From an uncultured SAR116 cluster alpha proteobacterium (GTDB lineage Bacteria; Pseudomonadota; Alphaproteobacteria; Puniceispirillales; Marisalimonadaceae), in NCBI GenBank assembly GCA_902618195.1, contig CACMZO010000009.1, positions 1 through 45,027 on the forward strand: a stretch of DNA of 45,027 nucleotides, in the 5' to 3' direction. Positions 1-8,664 of the stretch are shown in pieces (position 1 is the stretch's first letter; the number at the start of each line of letters is the position of its first letter). Below the pieces are notes generated by a model that worked only from the letters and a program-made list of their open reading frames with translations, was not told the DNA's origin and did no database searches. A program made the position numbers and the translations under genes.

Positions 1-613
1 CAACTAACAATTCGAAAAAAAAAGGTCCTATTATTGTCATTACAATAGCACCTACTATAGCAACCCAAAAAAAGCTTGTTTCGGAATTATCATAAGCAGA
101 AATATTACGAGTTAAAATTGAATAAATAGCTAATAAAATAGCAAGGATTAATGGCCATACCATATTAAAGTCAAAACTCATCGAAATCGGATTTAATATT
201 ACCATGATACCGAAAAAACCTATGAATACAGCACTCCACCTCTTCCAACCAATTTTTTCATTTAGAAAATAGTAAGATAGTGGAAGAACTAAGAGCGGAT
301 AAATTGCTATTATGGTATGTGCAGCAACCAATCCGAGAACAGTAAATGAATATACACCAATGCAAACACAGGAAATTAATAAAATTCCTCTGATAATTTG
401 AATTAATGGTTTTTTTGTGGAAGAGACATTTTTTATTCCACCTTTTTTTATTGAATAAATTAAAACAAATAGAACTAATACCCAACTTCTATACATGTTA
501 ATAATAAAAACATTATATTCTTCAGCTAAATATCTGGAAACACCATCCATAATGCCAAAGCATAATGTTGCTAAGATCATTAATATGATACCTAATTTAA
601 TTTCATTTTTCAT
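1..613 (-). CDS. DMT-family (EamA) inner-membrane transporter, partial
   Basis: The reading frame opens at ATG 613 (MKNEIKLGIILMILATLCFG) and runs off the left edge, giving about 204 residues. It is a chain of hydrophobic helices with the EamA repeat signatures: a charged turn after helix 1 (GVSRYLAEEYN), an Arg-containing helix start (MYRSWVLVLF), and 'YPLLVLPLSYYFLNEKIGWKRW', the usual EamA Glu-Lys-(x)4-W segment. Members export metabolites or amino acids across the inner membrane; the substrate cannot be read from sequence. It is divergent from the amidohydrolase at 666 with about 50 bases between starts. The C-terminal third lies outside the window. Confidence 0.88.
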   Translation of the reverse strand, partial: MKNEIKLGIILMILATLCFGIMDGVSRYLAEEYNVFIINMYRSWVLVLFVLIYSIKKGGIKNVSSTKKPLIQIIRGILLISCVCIGVYSFTVLGLVAAHTIIAIYPLLVLPLSYYFLNEKIGWKRWSAVFIGFFGIMVILNPISMSFDFNMVWPLILAILLAIYSILTRNISAYDNSETSFFWVAIVGAIVMTIIGPFFFELLV

Positions 614-665
614 AATTTGAAATTTACATGTAGACTGATAACTTAATTAACAATGTATATTATTA

Positions 666-1559
666 ATGGACTTAAAGAAATTTAAAATTGTAGATTCTCA
701 TCATCATTTTTGGGACTTATCAATGAAAAAGCATCCTTGGCTTTGTAAAAAACCATTAATTAATTTCCGTTATGGTAATTACGAACAGATCTGTAAAAAT
801 TTTCTTATTCATGACTATATGAGAGTTACTGCTAATTATAATGTTCACAAAACAATTCATATGGAAGCTGAATGGGATAGAAAAGATCCAATTGGAGAAA
901 TAATTTGGCTGGAAAAAATTCATAAGGAATTTGGCTTTCCTAATGGAGCTGTTGGACAAATTTGGCTACATGAAAATTATTCAGAATTACTATTAAAAGA
1001 ATATTCAAAACATCCTATTGTCAAAAGTGTTCGACAAAAACCTAATTACGATGATTTTAAAAAACCAATTGTAAAACTTAGTGACGAAGCCTTCCGGTTA
1101 GGTTTTAGTAAGCTTGCAAAATATAATCTTCATTTTGATTTGCAAATACCATGGAAGTATCTACAAGACGCTAAATTATTAGCAGATGATTTTCCTCAGA
1201 CACTTATTATTCTTAATCATGCAGGGCTCCCATATGACAGATCTATAGAAGGACTAAAAAGTTGGAGGAGTGCAATAAACATTATCAGCCAATGTTCAAA
1301 TGTTGTTGTTAAAATATCAGGCATTGGTGTTCCAAATTCAACTTGGAACAAATACAACAATGAAGGTATTATAAATTACTTAATTGATAAATTTGGTGCA
1401 GATAGATGTATGTTTGGTTCTAATTTCCCTGTGGATAGCTTATGCGCTTCTTACGACCAAATTGTTGAAACATTATTTGAATGTATTAGTAGTTTAACCA
1501 AAATTGAAATAAACAATATATTTTATAGTAATGCTTTAAAATTCTATAAACCTTTGTAA
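666..1559 (+). CDS. Amidohydrolase family 2 (TIM-barrel lactonase/hydrolase)
   Basis: A 297-residue protein opening with 'KIVDSHHHFWD', the HxH metal-site signature of the amidohydrolase-2 family (COG3618, which includes L-rhamnono-1,4-lactonase and related sugar lactonases). Other family landmarks are the 'LNHAGLP' strand with a conserved His (near residue 195) and the C-terminal 'DRCMFGSNFPVDSL' segment carrying the catalytic Asp. The length is normal. It is soluble with no signal peptide. It ends exactly where the convergent Lrp gene ends, with the two stop codons back to back. Its substrate is unknown; a sugar or acid lactone is likely by family. Confidence 0.88.
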   Translation: MDLKKFKIVDSHHHFWDLSMKKHPWLCKKPLINFRYGNYEQICKNFLIHDYMRVTANYNVHKTIHMEAEWDRKDPIGEIIWLEKIHKEFGFPNGAVGQIWLHENYSELLLKEYSKHPIVKSVRQKPNYDDFKKPIVKLSDEAFRLGFSKLAKYNLHFDLQIPWKYLQDAKLLADDFPQTLIILNHAGLPYDRSIEGLKSWRSAINIISQCSNVVVKISGIGVPNSTWNKYNNEGIINYLIDKFGADRCMFGSNFPVDSLCASYDQIVETLFECISSLTKIEINNIFYSNALKFYKPL

Positions 1560-2015
1560 TTATTTTAAAGGTAAAATTGTTGTACTTTTGAGCTCTTGCA
1601 AAGATATACCAGATGACATGGAATTAAATTCAATATTTTTAATCAAAACCTGTTGAAATTCATCATATTCCTCAATACTTCCTGCTACAATTTTAATAAT
1701 ATAATCTGCCTGAGAGCCTGTTATCCGATGAGCCTCTAAAATATTTTTATATTTTTTTAAAATTTCATTAAATTTTTTCATCCAATCTGAGTTATGATTT
1801 CTAACAGTAATCATCAAAAACACTGTTATTGGTAAGTTAACTTTTCTTTTGTTAATTATAGTTACTTTTTTTTCAATAACTCCATCTTCTTCAAGTTTTC
1901 TAATTCTATTCCAGCATGGAGTTTGTGACAAACCTACTCTTTTTGAAATTTCTGAAAGGGGTAGATCTGCTTGACGTTGAAGAATAAATATAATTTTTTT
2001 ATCAATATTATCCAT
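1560..2015 (-). CDS. Lrp/AsnC-family transcriptional regulator
   Basis: A 151-residue protein. It has an N-terminal helix-turn-helix (residues about 3-60: 'IDKKIIFILQRQADLPLSEI', then 'GLSQTPCWNRIRKLEEDGVI') followed by a RAM/AsnC effector-binding domain (about 70-150, including 'EAHRITGSQADYIIKIV'). Both parts match Lrp-family architecture and length. These proteins bind DNA as multimers and usually sense amino acids. It converges on the amidohydrolase. A candidate target is the DMT/amidohydrolase divergent promoter nearby, but this is inference. Confidence 0.93.
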   Translation of the reverse strand: MDNIDKKIIFILQRQADLPLSEISKRVGLSQTPCWNRIRKLEEDGVIEKKVTIINKRKVNLPITVFLMITVRNHNSDWMKKFNEILKKYKNILEAHRITGSQADYIIKIVAGSIEEYDEFQQVLIKNIEFNSMSSGISLQELKSTTILPLK

Positions 2016-2176
2016 CTATTATTTTTTAAATAAAGAATATTTTTCTAATTTTTTTTAAAATAACAAAAAATTTTCTAAAATTATACATATTTTTTCATTT
2101 TTTAAGAAAATTATTATACATTAAGTATATTGAAATGATGTTATTGAAGATATCTAACAATCATTGGAAAAATTAA

Positions 2177-2740
2177 TTAAAACAATTGTAGCTCATTATT
2201 TACTTGAGAATTTAAATCATGAACTACAATCCCTCCACTAACTGGAAATATGTTTGTATAAGAACCAATTACAACATAATGAGTGACAAATAAATAAGGT
2301 CCCTGTTTTTTATCTAAGGAAGATATTAAATCTTTTAAATCTCTTAAGACTTCCTTTTTATTCGCATGATTTTGGTAAAATGAGTTAAGGCCAGAATGTA
2401 GTTCGTATTTTTTTAAGCCCATTGATTTCACTGTTTCATAACATCTACACCAATAACTTGAATATACTTTAGTGAATTTAATATCATATTTCTTAAATTC
2501 ATTTGAAATCTTTCTAGCTTGATGGATGCCATCATTACTCAAATTTCTTTGAGTAGAACAATCATCTAATTTAAAGTTTTCAGGATCTCCATTTCCAGGT
2601 GCCAAAGCATGTCTCATAAAAAAAACTTTAGAATTTAGATTATGAATCTCATTCAATCTTAATTCTTGAGCATTTAAAGAATTAAAAAAATTAATTATTG
2701 AAACAAAAATTAGTAATATAAAAAGCTTCATTTTTTTCAT
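2177..2740 (-). CDS. Secreted histidine phosphatase-family protein
   Basis: A 187-residue protein. A Sec signal peptide (MKKMKLFILLIFVSIINFFN..., cleavage likely after LNA) leads into a histidine-phosphatase fold. The catalytic His lies in 'VFFMRHALAPGNGDP' (RHA rather than the common RHG), 'RNLSNDGIHQARKI' is the usual L-x-x-x-G-xx-QA motif, and a second catalytic His is in 'YLFVTHYVVIGS'. It resembles SixA/phosphoglycerate-mutase-like periplasmic proteins. The substrate is unknown. Another in-frame ATG nine bases downstream could serve as the start. Confidence 0.85.
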   Translation of the reverse strand: MKKMKLFILLIFVSIINFFNSLNAQELRLNEIHNLNSKVFFMRHALAPGNGDPENFKLDDCSTQRNLSNDGIHQARKISNEFKKYDIKFTKVYSSYWCRCYETVKSMGLKKYELHSGLNSFYQNHANKKEVLRDLKDLISSLDKKQGPYLFVTHYVVIGSYTNIFPVSGGIVVHDLNSQVNNELQLF

Positions 2741-2867
2741 TTAAAATAAATTCAATCTAAAATCTATTTATTACTCATAATAGACTTAAAACCACATATA
2801 ACTAAAATCAAAATAAAATTTTTCTAAAGCATAGGTATTTTAATTTAAGATTAAGTATATTTGATCA

Positions 2868-2969
2868 TCATAGTGATAAACTAAATAATTCATGAAGACC
2901 TAAAAACCTACCATACATCAGACCTAAACAAATAATAATGAAAATAATTATAAAAATTCTTTTTTGCAT
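2868..2969 (-). CDS. 33-residue membrane micro-protein (hypothetical)
   Basis: A short frame beginning MQKRIFIIIFIIICLGLMYG and ending at TGA (2870-2868). Residues 4-19 form one hydrophobic helix preceded by Lys-Arg, predicting a single-span inner-membrane peptide. Its ATG directly follows the TAA of the gene above (TAAATG), the arrangement expected for translational coupling. It is the last member of a four-gene run of small unknown proteins. No family is recognised. Coding status rests on position and hydrophobic composition only. Confidence 0.45.
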   Translation of the reverse strand: MQKRIFIIIFIIICLGLMYGRFLGLHELFSLSL

Positions 2970-3260
2970 TTAATAGCTATTCACTTCTAAAACTTCAATT
3001 GATTCTTCTCCATATTTTACATCTTTACTGTGATAATCACTTGGAAGAGGAACTAATTTTTCAGGCGGAATTCCATCTACCCATAAAAGAAAATTAATTT
3101 CTACATTTTCTTTCGTGTCAAACGGCAATTTATTTTTTATTTCAAAATTATCATCAAATTTTATTTTATTCTCTTTTATCTCCCTGAATGATTTACCCTC
3201 TTTATTTACCCCGTAAAAAGTAACTTCAAATCTTACAATCCACTCATTAGTCTTTCTCAT
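2970..3260 (-). CDS. Hypothetical small protein (96 aa)
   Basis: Unrecognised soluble protein of 96 residues, rich in charged residues, with an alternating beta-strand-like N-terminus (NEWIVRFEVTFYGVNKEGKS). There is no signal peptide, Cys motif or membrane helix. Its start overlaps the 3' end of the gene before it by 14 bases, and its stop abuts the micro-protein gene after it, so it is very likely part of one operon. The opening strand resembles that of the 65-residue protein at 3516 (WKTDFKVKFHLEYHHKDGTK), hinting that the two may be distant relatives. Confidence 0.7.
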   Translation of the reverse strand: MRKTNEWIVRFEVTFYGVNKEGKSFREIKENKIKFDDNFEIKNKLPFDTKENVEINFLLWVDGIPPEKLVPLPSDYHSKDVKYGEESIEVLEVNSY

Positions 3261-3528
3261 GATTTATCCAATTTTGTATTTCATTTTTATATTCAGGAAA
3301 ATAATTTTGAATAATTTCTAAATTAAAATTTGAAAGTATTGATGTGTTATTCTCACGTTCTAATAAAAATTTAAAACTAAATAAGATTAGTTCTTCTTTT
3401 GATTTAAAGCCCTTAGTCATTTCATTATGGATGTCATCATTAAGTGTAACTATGTGATTTGAATTTATTGAACTTTCAATAGAAACAGTAAATGTATAAT
3501 TATCATTCTTTTTAATTAATATTTCCAA
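3247..3528 (-). CDS. Hypothetical small protein (93 aa)
   Basis: A soluble 93-residue protein with the layout strand-rich N-terminus ('YTFTVSIESSINSNHIVTLN'), then 'SKEELILFSFKFLLERENNTSIL', then 'FNLEIIQNYFPEYKNEI'. This resembles a widespread uncharacterised proteobacterial family with a V-x-L-(D/N) strand, an EEL..SF.FLLERE helix and a C-terminal YFPEYE motif; the resemblance is from memory and unverified. Overlaps of 14 and 13 bases with its neighbours point to translational coupling. Function unknown. Confidence 0.75.
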   Translation of the reverse strand: MEILIKKNDNYTFTVSIESSINSNHIVTLNDDIHNEMTKGFKSKEELILFSFKFLLERENNTSILSNFNLEIIQNYFPEYKNEIQNWINHEKD

Positions 3529-3713
3529 AGTTTTTCTACTTTATCAATTTTCAAAAACTTAGAATCTTCATATTGATTTAAGATCATTTTTTTTGCTGCG
3601 TCTTCGTCTTCAGCATGCACTATTAAAGAATTATAATCCTTTTCTTTTGTTCCATCTTTATGATGGTACTCTAAATGAAATTTAACTTTAAAATCAGTTT
3701 TCCAATTGTTCAT
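3516..3713 (-). CDS. Hypothetical small protein (65 aa), first gene of a small-protein operon
   Basis: A 65-residue protein opening with 'MNNWKTDFKVKFHLEYHHKD' and continuing with 'VHAEDEDAAKKMILNQYEDS', which suggests a beta-strand pair followed by a helix, as in small alpha/beta folds. No family is recognised. It is the upstream gene of the overlapping run down to 2868 and is divergent from the AtuA gene at 3782, leaving a 68-base shared promoter region. Confidence 0.65.
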   Translation of the reverse strand: MNNWKTDFKVKFHLEYHHKDGTKEKDYNSLIVHAEDEDAAKKMILNQYEDSKFLKIDKVEKLWKY

Positions 3714-3781
3714 AATATATAAGAATAGGAGATTACAAAAATTTAACTTAGTTTATAGTTATACTTAACAATTAAGAAATT

Positions 3782-5137
3782 ATGAATAAAAAAACAATAA
3801 AAGTTCTTGTTCCTGCTGGTGCATTAGGAATACCGTTTGATAAAAATGCTTTAATAAATGGCATTAAACAGAAACCAGATTTAATTGCCATTGATGGTGG
3901 ATCAACTGATAGTGGTCCATATTATCTAGGAAGTGGGAAAAGCAAATACTCCTATAGCGCAACAAAAAGAGATTGGAGTATTTTAATGGAAATGCGCGCT
4001 AAAACTAAAGTTCCATTATTAATAGGAACAGCAGGGACGTGTGGCACTAAAACTTCTGTTGAATGGATGTTAAAAATAACAAAGGAAATTGCAAAAGAAA
4101 ATAAAGAAAAACTTAAGATTGTAACTTTAAAAACAGATTTATCTAATAAATTTGTATTGGAAAAATATAAAACTGGAAAAATCAAACCTTTAGAAGGTGC
4201 TCCAAAAATTAATGAAGATATAATAAATAATTGTACTAATATAGTTGCTCTTGCTGGTGTTGAACAAATACAAAAAGCTATAAATACAAATGCAGATATA
4301 ATTATAGCTGGTCGTTCGACAGATACAGCTATAATTGCGTCATTGCCAATCTATCATGGTTTAAATATAGCCTCCGCATGGCATGGAGCAAAAATTGCAG
4401 AATGTGGTGCTCTTGCAACAAACAACCCAAACTCTGGAGTAGTCTTATTAGAATTTGACCACAATGGTTTTACAATAACACCAATGTGTAAAAATACTAA
4501 AGCCACCCCGCAAACTGTATTTGCTCATATGCTTTATGAAAACGCAGATCCGTATATTTTGTTAGAACCGGGTGGTTGTTTAGATGTAAGCAATGCTAAA
4601 TATAAAAAACATAAAAAAAACAGTGTAAGGGTAGAAGGTAGTAAATGGTACAACAAAAAACCTTACACACTAAAAATAGAAGGGGCAAGATTAGTTGGCT
4701 TTCAAACGATATCAATCGTATTAATTAGAGACCCTAAATATATTGAAAGCATTGATAAGTGGATAGATAAGCTTAAGAACTCTTTCTACAGAAAAATCAA
4801 AAATAGTATTTTAGTTGATGTTCAATTAGAATTAAGAAAAATTGGTAAAGATGCAACACTTGGAAATTTAGAGCCAATATCAACTGATATTAATGAAGTA
4901 GCAATAATGGCAATTTTTACAGCAAACAACCAAGAAAAAGCAAACGATTCAGCTAAATTACTAAATCCTGATTTATTGCATTTAGCACTAAAAAAAAATG
5001 AGCCAATGCCTACTTTTGCATTTCCATTTTCACCTCCAGAAATCGATAAAGGACCACTATTTGAATTTTGTTTCCATCATGTAATTGAAATTGATAATCC
5101 AAAGGATTTTTTTCAATTACAATTTCATAAAACCTAA
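3782..5137 (+). CDS. Acyclic terpene utilization AtuA-family protein (DUF1446)
   Basis: A 451-residue protein matching the AtuA/DUF1446 family at its usual length. Seen: 'KVLVPAGALGIPFDKNALI' at the N-terminus, the family motif 'IDGGSTDSGPYYLG' (residues about 38-51), 'LIGTAGTCGTKTSVEW', 'AGRSTDTAIIASLP' and 'LLEPGGCLDVSNAKY'. AtuA is needed for citronellol/geraniol catabolism in Pseudomonas, but its reaction is not settled and many homologues occur without terpene genes, as here. Only the DUF4387 partner follows, one base downstream of its stop. No acyl-CoA carboxylase or atu genes are in view, so a terpene role is not supported locally. Confidence 0.88.
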   Translation: MNKKTIKVLVPAGALGIPFDKNALINGIKQKPDLIAIDGGSTDSGPYYLGSGKSKYSYSATKRDWSILMEMRAKTKVPLLIGTAGTCGTKTSVEWMLKITKEIAKENKEKLKIVTLKTDLSNKFVLEKYKTGKIKPLEGAPKINEDIINNCTNIVALAGVEQIQKAINTNADIIIAGRSTDTAIIASLPIYHGLNIASAWHGAKIAECGALATNNPNSGVVLLEFDHNGFTITPMCKNTKATPQTVFAHMLYENADPYILLEPGGCLDVSNAKYKKHKKNSVRVEGSKWYNKKPYTLKIEGARLVGFQTISIVLIRDPKYIESIDKWIDKLKNSFYRKIKNSILVDVQLELRKIGKDATLGNLEPISTDINEVAIMAIFTANNQEKANDSAKLLNPDLLHLALKKNEPMPTFAFPFSPPEIDKGPLFEFCFHHVIEIDNPKDFFQLQFHKT

Positions 5138-5138
5138 A

Positions 5139-5438
5139 ATGAAAACTTTATCTAAAATTACAAAATATATTCGTTCTAAAAATGCTGGTCCATTTTGGGT
5201 GACAGTTGATCTTTTTTTTAAAGATAAGGATAGTTTTTTTTATGCTTGTAAAAATATATCAAATGAAGAAGTTTCAAATATTTTAAAAATCAAAAGAAAT
5301 CATTTGAAAAGATTTGATATTGAAAATTTAAAAGTAATAAAATTTAGCTTTCCAAGAAAAAATATTCAAGGTTCTAGATTAGATAGAGATATGCACGGTG
5401 CGTCATTTGCAATTTTATTTGAAAAACTGTCGGTATAA
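5139..5438 (+). CDS. AtuA-related protein (DUF4387)
   Basis: A 99-residue protein starting at ATG 5139, one base after the AtuA stop. An upstream ATG at 5085 is in frame but lies inside the AtuA gene and precedes the conserved domain. Family features are 'YIRSKNAGPFWVTVDLFF' near the N-terminus and 'SFPRKNIQGSRLDRDMHGAS' near the C-terminus, both hallmarks of DUF4387. DUF4387 occurs as a separate small gene or as a fusion to DUF1446, so the pair probably acts as a complex. The biochemical role is unknown. Confidence 0.85.
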   Translation: MKTLSKITKYIRSKNAGPFWVTVDLFFKDKDSFFYACKNISNEEVSNILKIKRNHLKRFDIENLKVIKFSFPRKNIQGSRLDRDMHGASFAILFEKLSV

Positions 5439-5555
5439 ATGATTATTAGTAGATTAGTCAAAAGTTGATTTTCTGTATACAAAACTTAAAAAATTTATAC
5501 TAATATATTATTAATGGTTATTATTAATCGAAGTTAAAAAAATTAATTATGAAAA

Positions 5556-6896
5556 ATGAAAAAAATAAGTACAAATAAAATTTCATCCTTTAAAGATGAA
5601 CTTCATGCAAGACCATATATAAAATTAGAGAATAATTTAAGAACTTTTCATTTTGCATATTTAATTAAGGATAATGATGAAAACAAAGCTTGGAATTATC
5701 TTGATAAATTTTTAAGAAAATTAAACTTTCAAGGTCTACCTAACAAAGCATCCAAATTTTGGGTTGCTGAAGGCAAAGATCTTACAATAAGATATGAGTG
5801 TCATACAGAATTTATTTCTTTAACACTAATTTACCCTAACAAAATTGAAATAAATAAAGATAAAACGAACTTGTTTGACATAAAGTTTTTAAACATACTT
5901 CCAATTAATTTTTTAAAAAATTTTCCTGGTCAACATTTCCTTTCATCGTGGATTGAAATGGCACCATCAAGTCATAATTTCAAACCTATAGAAATTGAAA
6001 AATTTTTTTATCATGATAATTTTGCTGGATCTAATGTTGCAGAGGATGGTGCTAATGTTTTCATGTCTTTTAAATCTGATAGAACAGATTTTTTAGGGAC
6101 TGGGTTTAGAAGAGTATTTATTCAAAATAAAGCTCTAAGAACTAGAAGAACAGGACGATTACTGCAAAGAATTGTTGAATTGGAAACTTATCAAGTTCTG
6201 TCTTTACTTGGTTTAACACAAGTTAGAGATGAAAGTTTTAATTTAAGTGAATTAGAACAACAAATAACAGAAATTACCAAATCCGTTTCTCAAACAGCAA
6301 AAAAAAATTTAGATAAAAAATCAATAACTTATCCTGATTATCAAAAAGATTTAAATGAATTATCATACGTTGTTGCAAAGATTGAAGAAATATCCTCTTC
6401 TACTAATTACCGTTTATCAGCAACTTTTGCATATTATAAATTAGTTGAACAAAGAGTTAAAGATTTAAGAGAGATAAGGCTAGATTCTTTCCAAACTAAT
6501 GATGAATTTTTAAGCCGAAGACTTCAACCTGCCATTAGAACTTGCGAAGCATTTTCAAGAAGATTGGAATCACTAGCTAATAGAGCTCAAAGAGCTGATA
6601 ATCTGGTAAGAACCCAAATTGAAATGGGAGTTCAAATACAAAATAAAAATTTACTAGAATCTATGGAAGTAAGAGCAAGAGCACAACTTAGATTACAAGA
6701 AACAGTAGAGTCTTTGTCAATAATTGCGATGACATATTATATAATTGGATTAATAAGCACTTTGATAGACCCACTAAACTTTAAGAAATTCTTTGTTAGC
6801 AAAGAGATCTTTTTAGCAATCTGTGTTCCAATTATTTTAATCATTATTTGGTTTATTGCAAAGATGGTTAGAAAGAAAATTAATAAAATAAAATAA
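5556..6896 (+). CDS. DUF3422 family membrane-anchored protein
   Basis: A 446-residue protein with the DUF3422 opening signature 'DELHARPYIKLENNLRTFHF' (residues about 14-33). A long helical middle follows (about 190-390, including 'AFSRRLESLANRAQRADNLVRTQIE') that should form coiled coils. Two C-terminal hydrophobic helices, separated by a basic loop, anchor it in the inner membrane with a Lys/Arg-rich tail. The length is typical. The family is common in Alpha- and Betaproteobacteria and has no assigned function. A strong hairpin follows within one base of the stop. Confidence 0.88.
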   Translation: MKKISTNKISSFKDELHARPYIKLENNLRTFHFAYLIKDNDENKAWNYLDKFLRKLNFQGLPNKASKFWVAEGKDLTIRYECHTEFISLTLIYPNKIEINKDKTNLFDIKFLNILPINFLKNFPGQHFLSSWIEMAPSSHNFKPIEIEKFFYHDNFAGSNVAEDGANVFMSFKSDRTDFLGTGFRRVFIQNKALRTRRTGRLLQRIVELETYQVLSLLGLTQVRDESFNLSELEQQITEITKSVSQTAKKNLDKKSITYPDYQKDLNELSYVVAKIEEISSSTNYRLSATFAYYKLVEQRVKDLREIRLDSFQTNDEFLSRRLQPAIRTCEAFSRRLESLANRAQRADNLVRTQIEMGVQIQNKNLLESMEVRARAQLRLQETVESLSIIAMTYYIIGLISTLIDPLNFKKFFVSKEIFLAICVPIILIIIWFIAKMVRKKINKIK

Positions 6897-6918
6897 GGCA
6901 GGATTTCTCCTGCCTTTT
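6897..6918 (+). terminator. Rho-independent terminator after the DUF3422 gene
   Basis: A perfect 7-bp inverted repeat GGCAGGA / TCCTGCC (6897-6903 and 6908-6914) with a TTTC loop is followed by TTTT. It begins directly after the DUF3422 stop codon. Read on the other strand it also has a T-rich run, so it may terminate the convergent soxF transcript as well. Confidence 0.88.
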
Positions 6919-6928
6919 AAACAATTAA

Positions 6929-8194
6929 TTATGAAAACATATCAGATGTTATACCTTCATACCATCCTATTGATTCTTCATAAGTAGCTTTTCTAAGATC
7001 ACTACTTTCACCAGTCTTGGAGATGAATTTACTTGTGACATCAATTTTTTCAGCTCCGGCCTTATAACTTGCTCCGACTTTGACACCGTCATTTGTAGCT
7101 ACTAAAGACCAACAAGTATTAGAGTATCTTGCAGGGAAAACCTTACTTCCTGTCAAACTTCCTCTTATATGGTTAGCAGCAACCTTTGCTTGACTATTAG
7201 CTGAAAAACCAGACTTAGGCATTGATTTTGCAATAGATGCATCACCTAAAACATATATGTTTTCATCAGCTTGTGATTGCATTGATCCTGCTACTATAGG
7301 ACACCAATCTCCTTTATTAATACCTGCAGTCATAGCAATTGCTCCTGCTTGTTGTGCAGGAACAACAGATGCAGCATCTGCCTTAAATGTATCTAAATCA
7401 GTTTCGAATTCCATGGTGGCAGCATTTATATTTTTTAATCCACCATGAGTATCAACTCCAATCCATTCTATCATTCCAGGGTAATGTTTTTGCCAAGCTT
7501 CTTGAAAAAGACCCATTTTTGAAAATTTTTTCTTCGGATCTAGAACAACAATTTTTGCAGTAGGATTTGATTTTTTAAATTGATGCGCAATCATTGAAAC
7601 TCTCTCATATGGTCCTGGTGGACAACGATATGGATTTGGTGGTGGTACCATAACAAATGTTCCACCCTTTTTCATGCCTTTGACTTTGTTCTTTAACAAT
7701 TGAACTTGAGTTCCTGATTTCCAAGCATGTGGCATTTTGGATTGAACATCTGTGGAATAGCCATTAATCGAATCGAATTTAAGATCAATTCCTGGAGAAA
7801 CAACTAGTTTATCATATGATACACTTCCACCAGACCCTAAATTTACTTTTTTAGCTGCAGGATCAACTGATTTTGCCCATTCATGAACTACGTTGACACC
7901 TCTATTCACAGCAAGTCCGTAATAATTGTGACCGATGGATCCGTAATTTCGGAAATCACCAAGATACAAATTAGAAAAAAAACAAGTATAATATCTTTTA
8001 GATGCTTCAATTAAGGTCACATCTACTTTCCCTTTAGAATCTTTTGCAATATATTTAGCAGCGGTTGCTCCACCAGCACCACCACCAATTACAACGACTC
8101 TTGGCAAAGCACCAAAAGCAATTGATGGCATTGAAAGTGCGGTAGCTGACAAAGAAGCTATTTTTACAAAAGAACGTCTTGTATATTTCGACAT
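6929..8194 (-). CDS. soxF: Flavocytochrome c sulfide dehydrogenase flavoprotein (SoxF/FccB type)
   Basis: A 421-residue FAD protein. The Tat signal ('TRRSFVKIASLSATALSMP') implies folded export to the periplasm. The dinucleotide-binding motif 'VVVIGGGAGGATAAKYI' follows. The two Cys-bearing segments expected for the FCSD redox-active disulfide are present: 'YRCPPGPYERVSMIA' and 'SNTCWSLV'. The FAD-contacting 'IYVLGDASI' is present near the C-terminus. FCSD oxidises sulfide and passes electrons to a cytochrome c subunit; the monoheme protein at 8290 just upstream in the same direction is the obvious partner. The upstream gap holds an ATACC/GGTAT palindrome like those before soxY and soxS. Confidence 0.92.
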   Translation of the reverse strand: MSKYTRRSFVKIASLSATALSMPSIAFGALPRVVVIGGGAGGATAAKYIAKDSKGKVDVTLIEASKRYYTCFFSNLYLGDFRNYGSIGHNYYGLAVNRGVNVVHEWAKSVDPAAKKVNLGSGGSVSYDKLVVSPGIDLKFDSINGYSTDVQSKMPHAWKSGTQVQLLKNKVKGMKKGGTFVMVPPPNPYRCPPGPYERVSMIAHQFKKSNPTAKIVVLDPKKKFSKMGLFQEAWQKHYPGMIEWIGVDTHGGLKNINAATMEFETDLDTFKADAASVVPAQQAGAIAMTAGINKGDWCPIVAGSMQSQADENIYVLGDASIAKSMPKSGFSANSQAKVAANHIRGSLTGSKVFPARYSNTCWSLVATNDGVKVGASYKAGAEKIDVTSKFISKTGESSDLRKATYEESIGWYEGITSDMFS

Positions 8195-8222
8195 TTAAAC
8201 TCCTCCCAATAGTTTATTTATT

Positions 8223-8238
8223 ATACCCAGTAAGGTAT
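8223..8238. promoter_or_regulatory. Candidate operator upstream of soxF
   Basis: ATACC and GGTAT arms with a 6-base spacer lie 29-44 bases before the soxF start. Arms match the palindromes at 13127 and 13541 but the spacer is one base shorter, so this is the weakest of the three sites. It may bind the CsoR-family repressor encoded at 13647. Confidence 0.5.
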
Positions 8239-8289
8239 TATATAAATGATATCAGCTTACATTGTATTGTAAATTAAAAAAAATGATTA

Positions 8290-8598
8290 TTATTTTAAAC
8301 TATTAAAATATAGAGCTAAAGATGCAATTTGTTCGTTATCTAACCTGCCAGCAATCATTTGCATTACAGGATTTTCCATTTCTTTGTTTTTATAGGCTAA
8401 CATTACAGTTAAAAAAACTTCTTTATCGTATCCATTAATTGAGGGTATCGCTTTATCAGAGTTTGCTTTATGACAAGTAACACATTCACCAGCAAGATGT
8501 TGTCCGTATTCCTTATCACCTAATGCAAGCATCTTTTCATCAGAATATGACGTTTTGGTTAGAAAAATTAATGTAAATATAAATAGTATAAATTTCAT
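8290..8598 (-). CDS. Periplasmic monoheme cytochrome c (SoxE/FccA-like)
   Basis: A 102-residue protein with an N-terminal signal peptide (MKFILFIFTLIFLTKTSYS). A single class I heme motif 'CVTCHKA' is near residue 40 and a likely Met axial ligand lies in 'NPVMQMIAGRL'. It sits between soxB and soxF. By position and size it is the cytochrome subunit that takes electrons from the SoxF flavoprotein, equivalent to FccA; Paracoccus SoxE is a larger diheme protein, so naming it SoxE would be approximate. Confidence 0.85.
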   Translation of the reverse strand: MKFILFIFTLIFLTKTSYSDEKMLALGDKEYGQHLAGECVTCHKANSDKAIPSINGYDKEVFLTVMLAYKNKEMENPVMQMIAGRLDNEQIASLALYFNSLK

Positions 8599-8664
8599 TT
8601 TATAATTTAACCTTAAAATAAAATGTTATGTCAATTCTTTAATTTCATAAGTGTTTACAAAATT

